Assembly: GCA_963837635.1 (NCBI GenBank)
Contig: CAWINY010000007.1
Location: 1,178,001-1,242,000, forward strand
Reading direction: 5' to 3'
DNA: 64,000 nt
From: CAWINY01 sp963837635
Lineage (GTDB): Bacteria > Acidobacteriota > Terriglobia > Terriglobales > Acidobacteriaceae
Shown in pieces: positions 48,198 to 64,000 of the stretch. Below the pieces are notes generated by a model. It did not search any database. It was not told the DNA's origin and saw only the letters and a program-made list of their open reading frames with translations. Positions within the stretch are counted from its first letter, which is position 1. Every line of letters begins with the position of its first letter. Position numbers and translations under genes: made by a program.

Positions 48198-48230
48198 GCC
48201 CACATCTGCCCGCCGTTGGCAGGTATGGGC
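48198..48230. repeat. CCCACATCTGC hairpin, copy 8 (degenerate)
   Basis: GCCCACATCTGCC...GGCAGGTATGGGC, with two substitutions relative to the family. It lies before the YihY gene. Confidence 0.7.
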
Positions 48231-48277
48231 TGATTTTCGGCCCGAGCGGAGCGGCCCCCCGGCGAAGGAACCTGCTC

Positions 48278-49162
48278 TTAGCCGACCTGGGCTTTAGGCA
48301 GCGGCGCGGTCTGGGCGGGGGCAGAGGCGTCCACCAGGCGCGGAAACAGGATCGCGTTCAGCTCGGCTCCGATTAAAACGATCACGGAGACAATGTACAT
48401 CCACACCAGCAGCACCACGGCCGAGGTGAGCGAACCGTAAAACAGGTTGTACTTCGCCAGATGCGAGACATACCAGCCGAATCCGGCAGTCGCCGGGAAC
48501 CAGACCGCACTGGCCAGGAGCGCGCCCGGAATCACACTGTGCCAGCGCAAGGTCCGCGGAACCGCGTGGTGGTAGATGAGCGAGATAACGGCCACACTGG
48601 TCAGGATGGCGATCAGCCAGCGCCCCCCAGTCCAGAGCGGCAGGATGTAAGGCTTGAATTCGTGGACGGCGTGGAACATCGCCCAATGTTCGATCTGGTT
48701 GCCGAAGGCGACCAGCACGGTGGCAAAGGCCAGCGGGATCCCGGCGGCAAACACCAAGCCGAAGGCGATCAGGCGCTCCTTCACCAATCCCCAGGTTTTA
48801 GGCAATCCGTAGGCGTTGCGAAAGCCTTGCATCCACGACATCATGACGCCGGACGAGGTCCAGAGCGTGAGCAGCGAGGTGGTCACCAGTACCCGGATCG
48901 GCCGTTCCTGGGTGGACTGGAAGAAATAGAGCGCGGTCTGCGCCGTGCCCGGCGGCATGATTCGGGACAAAACGTAGGCGATTTCCTTGGCGTAAACTTC
49001 GGCCTTCTGGAAGGCGGCCAGGATGGATGCGATCAGCATCAGGCTAGGAAACAGGGAAAGAATCGAGGAGTACGCAGCCCCCTTGGCAATACCCAGCGCG
49101 TCGTGCCAGAAGGCATGCCATAGCGCCAACCTCATTGCTCGGAAAAAGCGGAAGACCACCAT
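48278..49162 (-). CDS. YihY/BrkB-family membrane protein
   Basis: 294 residues with about six membrane helices. It has the family start FRAMRLALWHAFWHDALGIAKGAAYSSILSLFPSLMLI, then LTLWTSSGVMMSWMQGFRNAYG and GAELNAILFPRL at the end. YihY proteins were once called RNase BN but lack RNase features. Their role is unknown, sometimes linked to membrane integrity. Length is normal. Convergent to nothing; it follows rpoC's terminator region. Confidence 0.9.
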   Translation of the reverse strand: MVVFRFFRAMRLALWHAFWHDALGIAKGAAYSSILSLFPSLMLIASILAAFQKAEVYAKEIAYVLSRIMPPGTAQTALYFFQSTQERPIRVLVTTSLLTLWTSSGVMMSWMQGFRNAYGLPKTWGLVKERLIAFGLVFAAGIPLAFATVLVAFGNQIEHWAMFHAVHEFKPYILPLWTGGRWLIAILTSVAVISLIYHHAVPRTLRWHSVIPGALLASAVWFPATAGFGWYVSHLAKYNLFYGSLTSAVVLLVWMYIVSVIVLIGAELNAILFPRLVDASAPAQTAPLPKAQVG

Positions 49163-49319
49163 AGGGAGATGTTCCCTAGCTTATGCGCAGCCGGGTATTT
49201 GCGGCAACAAAGATTCGGGGGAATGTAGCGCCGGCGCCACGCCAGCGAGTTCAGGAATTAGATAGCATTGGTTCAGCCCGAGAAGCGTTCTGAGTAGAGC
49301 ACGACTACCCAACCCCAAG

Positions 49320-49347
49320 TAAAAGGGGCGATCCTTAGATCGCCCCT
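49320..49347 (-). terminator. Terminator of the rpoBC transcript
   Basis: On the minus strand, AGGGGCGATCTAAGGATCGCCCCTTTT: a 10-bp stem with a TAAG loop and trailing T residues, 60 bp after the rpoC stop. It closes the long ribosomal/RNA polymerase operon. Confidence 0.85.
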
Positions 49348-49360
49348 GACCCATCTGCAA

Positions 49361-49395
49361 CCCACATCTGCCAAAACCAGGCAGATGTGGGGCAC
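49361..49395. repeat. CCCACATCTGC hairpin, copy 9
   Basis: CCCACATCTGCC AAAACCA GGCAGATGTGGGGC, between the rpoC stop and the terminator. Confidence 0.85.
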
Positions 49396-49408
49396 CGTCG
49401 AACCGTCG

Positions 49409-53605
<4,197 letters not shown>

Positions 53606-53851
53606 GGTTGCCTCCAGAATTGCGGCCCCATGCGCGGCCGCGGGCGGCTCCCGAAACGCAACGGTCAGTGGCCAGTGATCGCTGGCCAGTAACCCCAAAT
53701 GCCGACCCAGCAAGTATCGGGAGCAACTCTTGCCGGTCCTAAGTAGTGGTCAGTGGCCAGTGACCACGTGACTCAAATTCGCTTCGCAGTTAGGACAGCG
53801 AGCGGTCGGGCCAGGACTGACCACTGGCCACCGCCCACTGACCACTGCGCA
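53606..53851. other. rpoB-rpoC intergenic region with short repeats
   Basis: A 246-bp gap. GGTCAGTGGCCAGTGACCAC-type sequence near 53745-53770 recurs in inverted form (GACTGACCACTGGCCACCG) near 53815-53835, so the spacer can fold. No gene is present. Such a long gap is unusual between these genes. Confidence 0.55.
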
Positions 53852-58324
<4,473 letters not shown>

Positions 58325-58869
58325 TGGTGAAGACTCCTAGCAGCCCCGGCACAACCACAGGGCTGGAGCAAAACAGCATGCGCGGGCCTAGAGCGTAAAA
58401 AAGGCGAAAAAACGGCAGCAGCGCCCGCGAGGACGGTCATCCCCGCAGACGCCATGAACAGCGCTCAAGCTTGCCAGAATGTTAGTTTCCCGCGCCAGTA
58501 TGGAGGCCTAATCGCGTCCCCGCAGGAACGCCCGCCAGCCGCCCTAGCCGCGCTGGTAGCGTCCAGGGCATTCGTACTTTCTTGCGCGAACTCCTGCCAG
58601 CTCGCGCTTATTCGAGGCTTACGGAAATAGTAAAACTCTAACCATCCTTTTATAGATGACGCAAGTGTCACCTTGGCTTCAACCCTCCTCCAAACCGGAA
58701 GAGGATAGGGCGTAACCGCCAGGGGAGAGCCACGCCCGTTGCGTCCGTTGCGTTCTCCGTTTCACGATTCCGGTAACAGGTGGCCAGGTATCGGGTGATC
58801 CCTTGCTGCTACCTGAGTGCTACCTGATACCCGTTACCCGGAACCGCGAAACAAAGGAAACAGCAAGTG
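58325..58869. other. rplL-rpoB intergenic region
   Basis: A 545-bp gap. On the minus strand TATAAAAGG lies near 58650, with TGACACTTGCGTCA just upstream, a possible promoter for rpoB. No gene is convincing. In other bacteria this gap holds the attenuator that sets rpoBC level, and the leader here could do the same (inference). Confidence 0.45.
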
Positions 58870-59244
58870 CTACTTGATTTCAACCGTGGCGCCGGCGTCC
58901 GTGAACTTCTTCTTGATGTTCTCGGCTTCATCCTTGCTGACGCCTTCCTTGATCGCCTTGGGTGCGCCGTCCACCACGTCCTTGGCTTCCTTCAGGCCCA
59001 GGCTAGTGACCTCGCGAACCGCTTTGATGACGTTGATCTTGTTGGCGCCCACGGCGGTCAGGATCACGTTAAACTCGGTTTTCTCTTCGACCGGAGCCGC
59101 GGCCGCCGCGGCGCCCGCCACCATCACCGGGGCTGCGGCCGCTGCCGATACCCCAAGACGCTCTTCCAGTTTCTTCACCAGCTGCGCCGCATCCAGCAAC
59201 GACAGCCCAACAATCTGTTCTTCCAACTGCTGCAAATCCGCCAT
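58870..59244 (-). CDS. rplL: 50S ribosomal protein L7/L12
   Basis: 124 residues. The N-terminal dimerisation helix is LQQLEEQIVGLSLLDAAQLVKKLEERLGV, an Ala-rich hinge follows, and the factor-binding C-terminal domain is EFNVILTAVGANKINVIKAVREVTSLGLKEAKDVVDGAPKAIKEGVS. It recruits elongation factors to the ribosome. The inner ATG is preferred because GGAG lies eight bases before it. Confidence 0.97.
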   Translation of the reverse strand: MADLQQLEEQIVGLSLLDAAQLVKKLEERLGVSAAAAAPVMVAGAAAAAAPVEEKTEFNVILTAVGANKINVIKAVREVTSLGLKEAKDVVDGAPKAIKEGVSKDEAENIKKKFTDAGATVEIK

Positions 59245-59441
59245 TTCCATTTCTCCGATTATCAGTTATGTGTTTGATTCGTTATCCAGTCGCCCAGGCT
59301 TCCGATGCGCCCAGACCAGCGCGCCCGACAACTGATAACTAAAACCGTGTCGTTTCCCGTTTTCCGTTCCCCGTTTTCCGTTTCCTGTTGCGAGAGCAAC
59401 GGAAAACGTGGAACGAAGAACGTGGAACGGAGAACAAAAAG
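59245..59441. other. rplJ-rplL spacer with inverted GTTTTCCG repeats
   Basis: 197 bp with GTTTTCCGTTCCCCGTTTTCC and its inverted counterpart GGAAAACGTGGAACGAAGAAC around a GCGAGAGC core. It can form a hairpin between rplJ and rplL, similar in place to the rplJL processing region of enterics. No gene. Confidence 0.5.
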
Positions 59442-59996
59442 CTACTGCGCCTCGGCAGCCTCGCTGCCGCCGGCAAACTTGTTCTCTTGGACCGCCTGGT
59501 TGACCACCACCGCCAGATCGCGTCCGGTGGCGTTGATGACGGTCGCCAGCCGCTGCGCCGGAGCATTGATCAGGAACAGCAACTTGGCCATGATCTCGTC
59601 CTTCGAGGGCATGGTCGCCAGCGCCTCGACCTCCTGGATCGAGATCACCCGGCCATCGATGACTCCCGCCTTGAAGGTGAATTCCGGGTTGTCTTTCGCG
59701 TACTTGGCCAGCACCTTGGCCAGCGCCACCGGGTCGCCCGCGGTGTACGCGATAGAGGTCACGCCCTCCAGATTCTTGATCGCGGCTTCGACCGGCGAGC
59801 CCTTGGCGGCGCGCTCCGCCAGCTTGTTCTTCACCACCTGATAGCGGGCGCCGGCGCTGCGCACGGTCTTGCGCAGCACGTCATCCTTGGCCACCGTCAG
59901 CTTGCTGAACGTGGCCAGGATCGCGCTGCTGGCGTCTTTCAGCTCTTCCTGGAGGCTTTCTACCTGCTGGATCTTCTTTGCCTTCGAGATTGCCAT
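59442..59996 (-). CDS. rplJ: 50S ribosomal protein L10
   Basis: 184 residues. MAISKAKKIQQVESLQEELKDASSAILATFSKLTV, then KTVRSAGARYQVVKNKLAERAAKGSP and GLTSIAYTAGDPVALAKVLAKY-type motifs (SIAYTAGDPVALAKVLAKY). L10 anchors L7/L12 to the ribosome and often represses its own operon. Followed at once by rplL. Confidence 0.97.
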   Translation of the reverse strand: MAISKAKKIQQVESLQEELKDASSAILATFSKLTVAKDDVLRKTVRSAGARYQVVKNKLAERAAKGSPVEAAIKNLEGVTSIAYTAGDPVALAKVLAKYAKDNPEFTFKAGVIDGRVISIQEVEALATMPSKDEIMAKLLFLINAPAQRLATVINATGRDLAVVVNQAVQENKFAGGSEAAEAQ

Positions 59997-60074
59997 TGCT
60001 TGAACCTTTTCCCGCGCGTTGCGACGCGCAACAAATGTCGTTTGTCCTTAGTCGTTTGTCGTTGGCCGAGGGTG

Positions 60075-60106
60075 CCCCACATCTGCCCGGTTTTGGCAGA
60101 TGTGGG
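60075..60106. repeat. CCCACATCTGC hairpin, copy 10
   Basis: CCCCACATCTGCC...GGCAGATGTGGG in the rplA-rplJ spacer (59997-60120), inside the ribosomal protein operon. Confidence 0.85.
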
Positions 60107-60120
60107 TCCATTCCACTGTC

Positions 60121-60846
60121 CTAGGCTTTTGCCGCGTTCTCGGCCGCGACCGTATCGATCGCAATGCCCGGACCCATAGTCGAGCTGATGTAGATCGCCT
60201 TGACGTACTTGCCCTTGGCCGCCGCCGGCTTGGCGCGGATGACGCTCACGATGACCGCCCGCGCATTCTCCACCAGCTTTTCCGACTCAAACGAGATCTT
60301 GCCCACGGGCACGTGCACCAGCGCCGTCTTGTCGGTGCGGTACTCCACCTTGCCGGCCTTGAGTTCCTGCACCGCCTTGCCAACGTCCGTGGTGACCGTC
60401 CCGGTCTTCGGGTTCGGCATCAGGCCGCGGGGGCCAAGCAGCTTGCCCAGGCGGCTCAGGGCGCGCATCATGTCCGGGGTTGCGACAATGGCATCGAAAT
60501 CCAGCCAGTTTTCCTTCTGGATCTTTTCCACCAGTTCCTCGCCGCCGACGAAATCGGCGCCGGCTTCTTCCGCCTCGCGAACCTTCTCGCCGCTGGCCAC
60601 CACCAGCACGCGCTTGGACTTGCCCAACCCGTGCGGCAGCACCACCGTGCCGCGCACCATCTGGTCGGCATGCTTGGGATCCACCCCGAGGCGCAGCGTC
60701 ACTTCCACGGTCTCGTCGAACTTGGTGAACTTGACCTTCTGCAGCAGCGGCACTGCTTCGGCGAGCAGATAGGAGCGGTCTTCGACCGCCGCGCGCGCCT
60801 TCTCGATATTCTTTCCAGGTTTATTATTTCCAGCCTTCTTTGGCAT
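60121..60846 (-). CDS. rplA: 50S ribosomal protein L1
   Basis: 241 residues. KARAAVEDRSYLLAEAVPLLQKVKFTKFDETVEVTLRLGVDPKHADQMVRGTVVLPHGLGKSKRVLV, RGLMPNPKTGTV and the C-terminal SSTMGPGIAIDT are L1 signatures. The ATG at 60846 (MPKKAGNNKPG) is used; the longer ORF to 60885 is not supported. L1 lines the E site and can repress its own operon. Confidence 0.96.
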   Translation of the reverse strand: MPKKAGNNKPGKNIEKARAAVEDRSYLLAEAVPLLQKVKFTKFDETVEVTLRLGVDPKHADQMVRGTVVLPHGLGKSKRVLVVASGEKVREAEEAGADFVGGEELVEKIQKENWLDFDAIVATPDMMRALSRLGKLLGPRGLMPNPKTGTVTTDVGKAVQELKAGKVEYRTDKTALVHVPVGKISFESEKLVENARAVIVSVIRAKPAAAKGKYVKAIYISSTMGPGIAIDTVAAENAAKA

Positions 60847-60904
60847 TTGGCTCCTTGTCTCCCACCGCCGACCGGCTGTACTCACCGGGGCCGTGGTCTA
60901 CGAC

Positions 60905-60990
60905 ATTGGGTGATTGAATAATTTGTAATTGGGTAATTGGCCAAGAATCTCAGTCTATCCATTACCTAATTACCAGATTACCCACTTACC
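60905..60990. repeat. AATTACC-type inverted repeat, rplK-rplA spacer
   Basis: GTGATTGAATAATTTGTAATTGGGTAATTGGCC faces ATTACCTAATTACCAGATTACCCAC across a short centre. The same motif recurs at 62580-62648 beside rpmG. Confidence 0.55.
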
Positions 60991-61417
60991 CAGTGATTTC
61001 GATTCCCATCGAGCGGGCCGTGCCCTTGATGCTCTTGATGGCGGTCTCCAGCGAAGCGGCATTCAGATCGGGCATCTTCTGCTTGGCGATCTCTTCCACC
61101 TGCTTTTCCGTCACCTTGCCGACCTTCTCCTTGTTCGGCGTTCCCGACCCCTTGGCGATGCCGGCGGCGCGCTTGAGCAGCACCGGGGCAGGCGGGGTCT
61201 TGGTGACGAACGTGAAGGACCGGTCGCTGTAAACGGTGATCACCACCGGAATAATCAGCCCTTCCAGCTCCTTCTGGCTGGTGCGGGCGTTGAACTGCTT
61301 GCAGAATTCCATGATGTTGACCTGCGCCTGCCCCAAGGCGGGGCCGATCGGCGGCGCCGGGGTGGCCTTGCCGGCCGGAATCTGCAACTTCACCTGACCT
61401 GTTACCTTCTTTGCCAT
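60986..61417 (-). CDS. rplK: 50S ribosomal protein L11
   Basis: 143 residues from ATG 61417: MAKKVTGQVKLQIPAGKATPAPPIGPALGQAQVNIMEFCKQFNART, KTPPAPVLLKRAAGIAKGSG and the end DLNAASLETAIKSIKGTARSMGIEITG. L11 forms the GTPase-associated centre with 23S rRNA. The longer upstream frame is not family-like. Confidence 0.97.
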   Translation of the reverse strand: MAKKVTGQVKLQIPAGKATPAPPIGPALGQAQVNIMEFCKQFNARTSQKELEGLIIPVVITVYSDRSFTFVTKTPPAPVLLKRAAGIAKGSGTPNKEKVGKVTEKQVEEIAKQKMPDLNAASLETAIKSIKGTARSMGIEITG

Positions 61418-61521
61418 TCTTTTCCCTTCTGGTTGCAGGCCTGGGTCTAGGATTTTCGGCCCAGGTGCCATCACTCGGCCCCTGCGACGCGACTCGATTC
61501 ACTGACGTCCCCGTCCGCCGC

Positions 61522-62169
61522 TTACGCCACTTTCTCGACTTGCCCGAACTCCAACTCGACCGGCGTAGCCCGGCCAAAAATCGTGACCATGACCTTGAGC
61601 GTCTCGCGGTCTTCGTTGACTTCGTCCACCACCCCGGTAAAGGTGGCGAACGGGCCGTCGGTGATGCGCACCTGCTCGTTCTTCTCGAACTTGAGCTTGA
61701 GCTTGGGTTTCTCCTTGCCCTCGGCCACGCGGAAGACAATATGATTGACTTCCTCTTCCGACAGCGGCGTGGGCTGCTGGCCGGTGCCGACGAAACCCGT
61801 CACCCGCGGCGTGCCCTTGACCACGTGCCAGACGTCATCGTCCATGTCCATTTCCACCAGCACGTAGCCGGGATAAAACATGCGCTCGGTGGTGTACTTG
61901 CGGCCGCCCCGCATCTCGGTCACCGGCTCGGTCGGGATCATCACCCGCCCGATCTTGCTCTGCAGACCGAAAGCCTGGACGCGGGATTCCAGGGATTCCT
62001 TCACTTTGCGCTCGAAGCCCGAATAGCTGTGGATGATGTACCACCGCATGTTCGGGTTGACGGGTGCCTGGGCCTCCGCCGAAACAGGGCTGCCTGCCTC
62101 GGGCTCGGCTGCTTGCTTTCCGGATTCCACCTGTTCGGTGCCGGTCGGGTTGTCGCGTTCTTTTGCCAT
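61522..62169 (-). CDS. nusG: Transcription termination/antitermination factor NusG
   Basis: 215 residues from ATG 62169. NGN domain: MRWYIIHSYSGFERKVKESLESRV, FYPGYVLVEMDMDDDVWHVVKGTPRVTGFVG. KOW domain: FEKNEQVRITDGPFATFTGVVDEVNEDRETLKVMVTIFGRATPVELEF. A polar N-terminal extension of about 39 residues precedes the NGN. This is the housekeeping NusG; the UpxY-type paralogue lies at 4459-5121. Confidence 0.97.
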   Translation of the reverse strand: MAKERDNPTGTEQVESGKQAAEPEAGSPVSAEAQAPVNPNMRWYIIHSYSGFERKVKESLESRVQAFGLQSKIGRVMIPTEPVTEMRGGRKYTTERMFYPGYVLVEMDMDDDVWHVVKGTPRVTGFVGTGQQPTPLSEEEVNHIVFRVAEGKEKPKLKLKFEKNEQVRITDGPFATFTGVVDEVNEDRETLKVMVTIFGRATPVELEFGQVEKVA

Positions 62170-62176
62170 GGTTTTG

Positions 62177-62440
62177 CTAGCGATGAGCAAAGTAGCGCAG
62201 GACCTTATCAATGCCGTGCCCGATAAAAAAGTCGATCACGAAGAAGTAAGCCCCGAACAGGAACACGGTGATGATCACCACCGTGCTGGTAGCGCGCACT
62301 TCCTTCCAGGAAGGGCTGGTCACCTTTTTCATTTCGGTGCGCACTTCGGTGTAGAAGCTCTTGGTGCGCTGCGGCCACGACTTCAGCCGCTCCCCCATGC
62401 TTTCCATCGAGAGGCCTGCCACAGTTGCTGACTTCGCCAT
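62177..62440 (-). CDS. secE: Preprotein translocase subunit SecE
   Basis: 87 residues. TEVRTEMKKVTSPSWKEVRATSTVVIITVFLFGAYFFVIDFFIGHGIDKVL is the SecE helix pattern: a conserved amphipathic helix followed by one membrane span. It stabilises SecY. Located 7 bp before nusG, the standard order. Confidence 0.96.
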   Translation of the reverse strand: MAKSATVAGLSMESMGERLKSWPQRTKSFYTEVRTEMKKVTSPSWKEVRATSTVVIITVFLFGAYFFVIDFFIGHGIDKVLRYFAHR

Positions 62441-62498
62441 TTTCTGGTCCCGCTTTCTACTGCCGTCCTCTGACGGCTGTAGTTCTTCCGTTCAATCC

Positions 62499-62574
62499 TG
62501 GCAGGGGCGGAGGGATTCGAACCCCCAAGTCCGGTTTTGGAGACCGGCAGTTTAACCGTTGAGCTTACGCCCCT
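62499..62574 (-). tRNA. tRNA-Trp (CCA)
   Basis: 76 nt on the minus strand. The acceptor AGGGGCG pairs with CGCCCCT, the anticodon loop is TCTCCAAAA (CCA), the T arm GGTTCGAATCC, and CCA is encoded at the 3' end. It lies between secE and rpmG in the ribosomal operon. Confidence 0.96.
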
Positions 62575-62579
62575 TCAAT

Positions 62580-62648
62580 CCATTGGGTAATTTTGTAATT
62601 TGCTCAGATCGAGCAACACCCTCTACAAATTACCCAATTACCCAATTA
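62580..62648. repeat. AATTACC-type inverted repeat beside rpmG
   Basis: ATTGGGTAATTTTGTAATTTG and CAAATTACCCAATTACCCAATTAC face each other across a short core. They match the repeat in the rplK-rplA spacer. The rpmG stop overlaps the end of this repeat. Confidence 0.55.
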
Positions 62649-62798
62649 CTTGGTTTCCTTATGGCCCTGGTGCTTGCGGCAGCGAGGACAAAACTTGCTG
62701 AGCTCAAGACGCTCGGTAGTCGTCTTCTTGTTCTTCGTGGTGACGTAATTCTTTTCCTTGCACACCGTGCACTGTAATGTGATGTTCTCGCGGGGCAT
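62646..62798 (-). CDS. rpmG: 50S ribosomal protein L33
   Basis: 50 residues: MPRENITLQCTVCKEKNYVTTKNKK, TTERLELSKFCPRCRKHQGHKETK. Two CxxC zinc pairs mark the Zn-binding L33 form. It sits in the tuf-secE-nusG cluster. The length and sequence are those of normal L33. Confidence 0.96.
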   Translation of the reverse strand: MPRENITLQCTVCKEKNYVTTKNKKTTTERLELSKFCPRCRKHQGHKETK

Positions 62799-62904
62799 AG
62801 TCCCTGACTCCAAATTCTTGGCGCGATGCGCCGAACCAGATTCTTCGCGCCTGCGGCGCTCAGGATTAATAGCGGCTCCGGGCTCAGACGCCCGACCAAC
62901 ACCG

Positions 62905-64000
62905 CTACTTAATGATCTCGCTAATCGTGCCTGCGCCCACGGTGCGGCCGCCTTCGCGGATGGCGAAGCGCAGTCCCTTTTCCATGGCCACCGGGGTGAT
63001 CAGCTCGATCACCAATTGTACGTTGTCGCCCGGCATTACCATCTCCGTGCCCTCGGGCAGCTCCGCCACTCCGGTCACGTCCGTGGTGCGGAAGTAAAAC
63101 TGCGGCCGGTAGCCCTTGAAGAACGGTGTGTGCCGCCCGCCTTCTTCCTTCGACAGCACGTAAATCTCGCCCCTGAACTTGGTGTGCGGCGTGATCGAGC
63201 CCGGCTTGGCCAAAACCATGCCGCGCTCCACGTCTTCCTTGGCGATGCCGCGCAGCAGCAGGCCGGCGTTGTCTCCCGCCATGCCTTCGTCCAATTGCTT
63301 CTTGAACATCTCCACGCCCGTGACCACCGTCTTGCGCGTCTCGCGGAAGCCCACAATCTCGGCGTCCTCGCCCACCTTCACCTTGCCCCGCTCGATGCGC
63401 CCGGTCACCACCGTGCCCCGCCCCTGAATCGAGAAGATATCTTCAATCGGCATCAGGAACGGCTTGTCCACGTCGCGTGCCGGCAGCGGCACGCTCTTGT
63501 CCACCGCCTCCATCAGCTCGTCGATCTTGGCCTCCCAGGCCGCCTCGCCGTTCAGGGCGCCCAGCGCGCTGCCCCGCACCACCGGCAGATCGTCGCCCGG
63601 GAAGCCGTAGCCCTTCAACAGCTCGCGTACTTCCAGCTCCACCAGGTCCAGCAGCTCGGAATCGTCCACCGCATCGCACTTGTTCAGAAACACCACCACG
63701 TAGGGCACCCCCACCTGGCGTGCCAGCAGCACGTGCTCCCGGGTCTGCGGCATCGGCCCGTCGGTGGCCGCCACCACCAGAATGGCGCCATCCATCTGCG
63801 CCGCCCCGGTGATCATGTTCTTGATGTAGTCGGCGTGCCCCGGGCAGTCCACGTGCGCGTAGTGCCGGTTCGCCGTCTCATATTCCACGTGCGCGGTGGC
63901 GATGGTGATGCCGCGCTCACGCTCTTCCGGCGCGTTGTCGATCGAGTCGAAGCTGCGGAACTTGATGTTCGGATTGTGCTTCGACAAAACTTTGGTGATG
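62905..64000 (-). CDS. tuf: Elongation factor Tu, cut by the window edge
   Basis: The C-terminal ~365 residues of EF-Tu; the start lies beyond 64000. G2/switch I lies in APEERERGITIATAHVEYETANRHYAHVDCPGHADYIKNMI (with the DCPGH G3 motif), NKCD (G4) and SALGALNGE (G5). Domains 2-3 contain GRGTVVTGRIERGKVKVGEDAEIVG and PGDNVQLVIELITPVAMEKGLRFAIREGGRTVGAGTISEI. It delivers aminoacyl-tRNA. No unusual residues. Confidence 0.98.
   Translation of the reverse strand, partial: ITKVLSKHNPNIKFRSFDSIDNAPEERERGITIATAHVEYETANRHYAHVDCPGHADYIKNMITGAAQMDGAILVVAATDGPMPQTREHVLLARQVGVPYVVVFLNKCDAVDDSELLDLVELEVRELLKGYGFPGDDLPVVRGSALGALNGEAAWEAKIDELMEAVDKSVPLPARDVDKPFLMPIEDIFSIQGRGTVVTGRIERGKVKVGEDAEIVGFRETRKTVVTGVEMFKKQLDEGMAGDNAGLLLRGIAKEDVERGMVLAKPGSITPHTKFRGEIYVLSKEEGGRHTPFFKGYRPQFYFRTTDVTGVAELPEGTEMVMPGDNVQLVIELITPVAMEKGLRFAIREGGRTVGAGTISEIIK

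Overview
The window is high-GC DNA from a Gram-negative bacterium. The gene content points to Acidobacteriota (soil Terriglobia-type lineage). The pointers are an lptC/lptA-like gene followed by lptB, rpoN and long hpf; a large Cys-rich insertion near the RpoB N terminus; a kdp operon padded with small membrane ORFs; an UpxY/RfaH-like regulator before exopolysaccharide genes; and many short intergenic palindromes. The phylum call is inference from content, not a database result.

Layout. Positions 1-5121 (minus) are the start of an exopolysaccharide locus: NusG/UpxY-like antiterminator, TetR regulator, PAP2-phosphatase/Wzi-barrel fusion, and a Wza-type export protein that runs off the left edge. 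The last two each carry an apparent single-base frameshift. A Crp-family regulator (5463-6185) has a perfect Crp-type palindrome in its own promoter. Then come a CDF metal exporter, a methyltransferase, a HigA-like remnant, a frameshifted CheW protein with an inserted CZB zinc domain, PBP1A, tRNA-Met and a TIR-transmembrane-zinc ribbon protein. Positions 13878-19833 hold LPS export (LptC/LptA-like, LptB), RpoN and long HPF. Positions 20451-22318 hold a two-gene operon: a cytidylate kinase-like/BON protein overlapping a gene for a long Arg-Thr heptad-repeat protein ending in a DUF202-like membrane domain. This is the most unusual protein pair here. RNase P RNA (minus), TatA and small regulatory-looking proteins follow.

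Positions 26029-27313 are an intact ISAzo13-type insertion sequence. An APC permease, ChrA and the kdp operon follow (kdpF, kdpA, kdpB, kdpC plus three extra small ORFs, without kdpDE). Adjacent XerC and XerD recombinases come next, then a GerW-family protein with a His/Cys-rich tail, a HIT hydrolase, ribosomal protein S1 with a clear sigma-70 promoter, and an IS110 transposase. After that are a LysW-like acidic zinc ribbon, a rhomboid protease, an ABM-type protein and a YihY membrane protein. The right end (49409-64000, minus) is the classic tuf-rpmG-tRNA-Trp-secE-nusG-rplK-rplA-rplJ-rplL-rpoB-rpoC cluster, closed by a terminator near 49320.

Dispersed hairpin repeats run through the window, most conspicuously a family built on CCCACATCTGC/GCAGATGTGGG (at least ten hairpins). 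Some palindromes lie inside coding sequence (xerD, and the small ORF between kdpF and kdpA). Apparent frameshifts are confined to accessory genes. All the large housekeeping genes read through, so the breaks may be real decay rather than poor sequence, but sequence alone cannot settle this.
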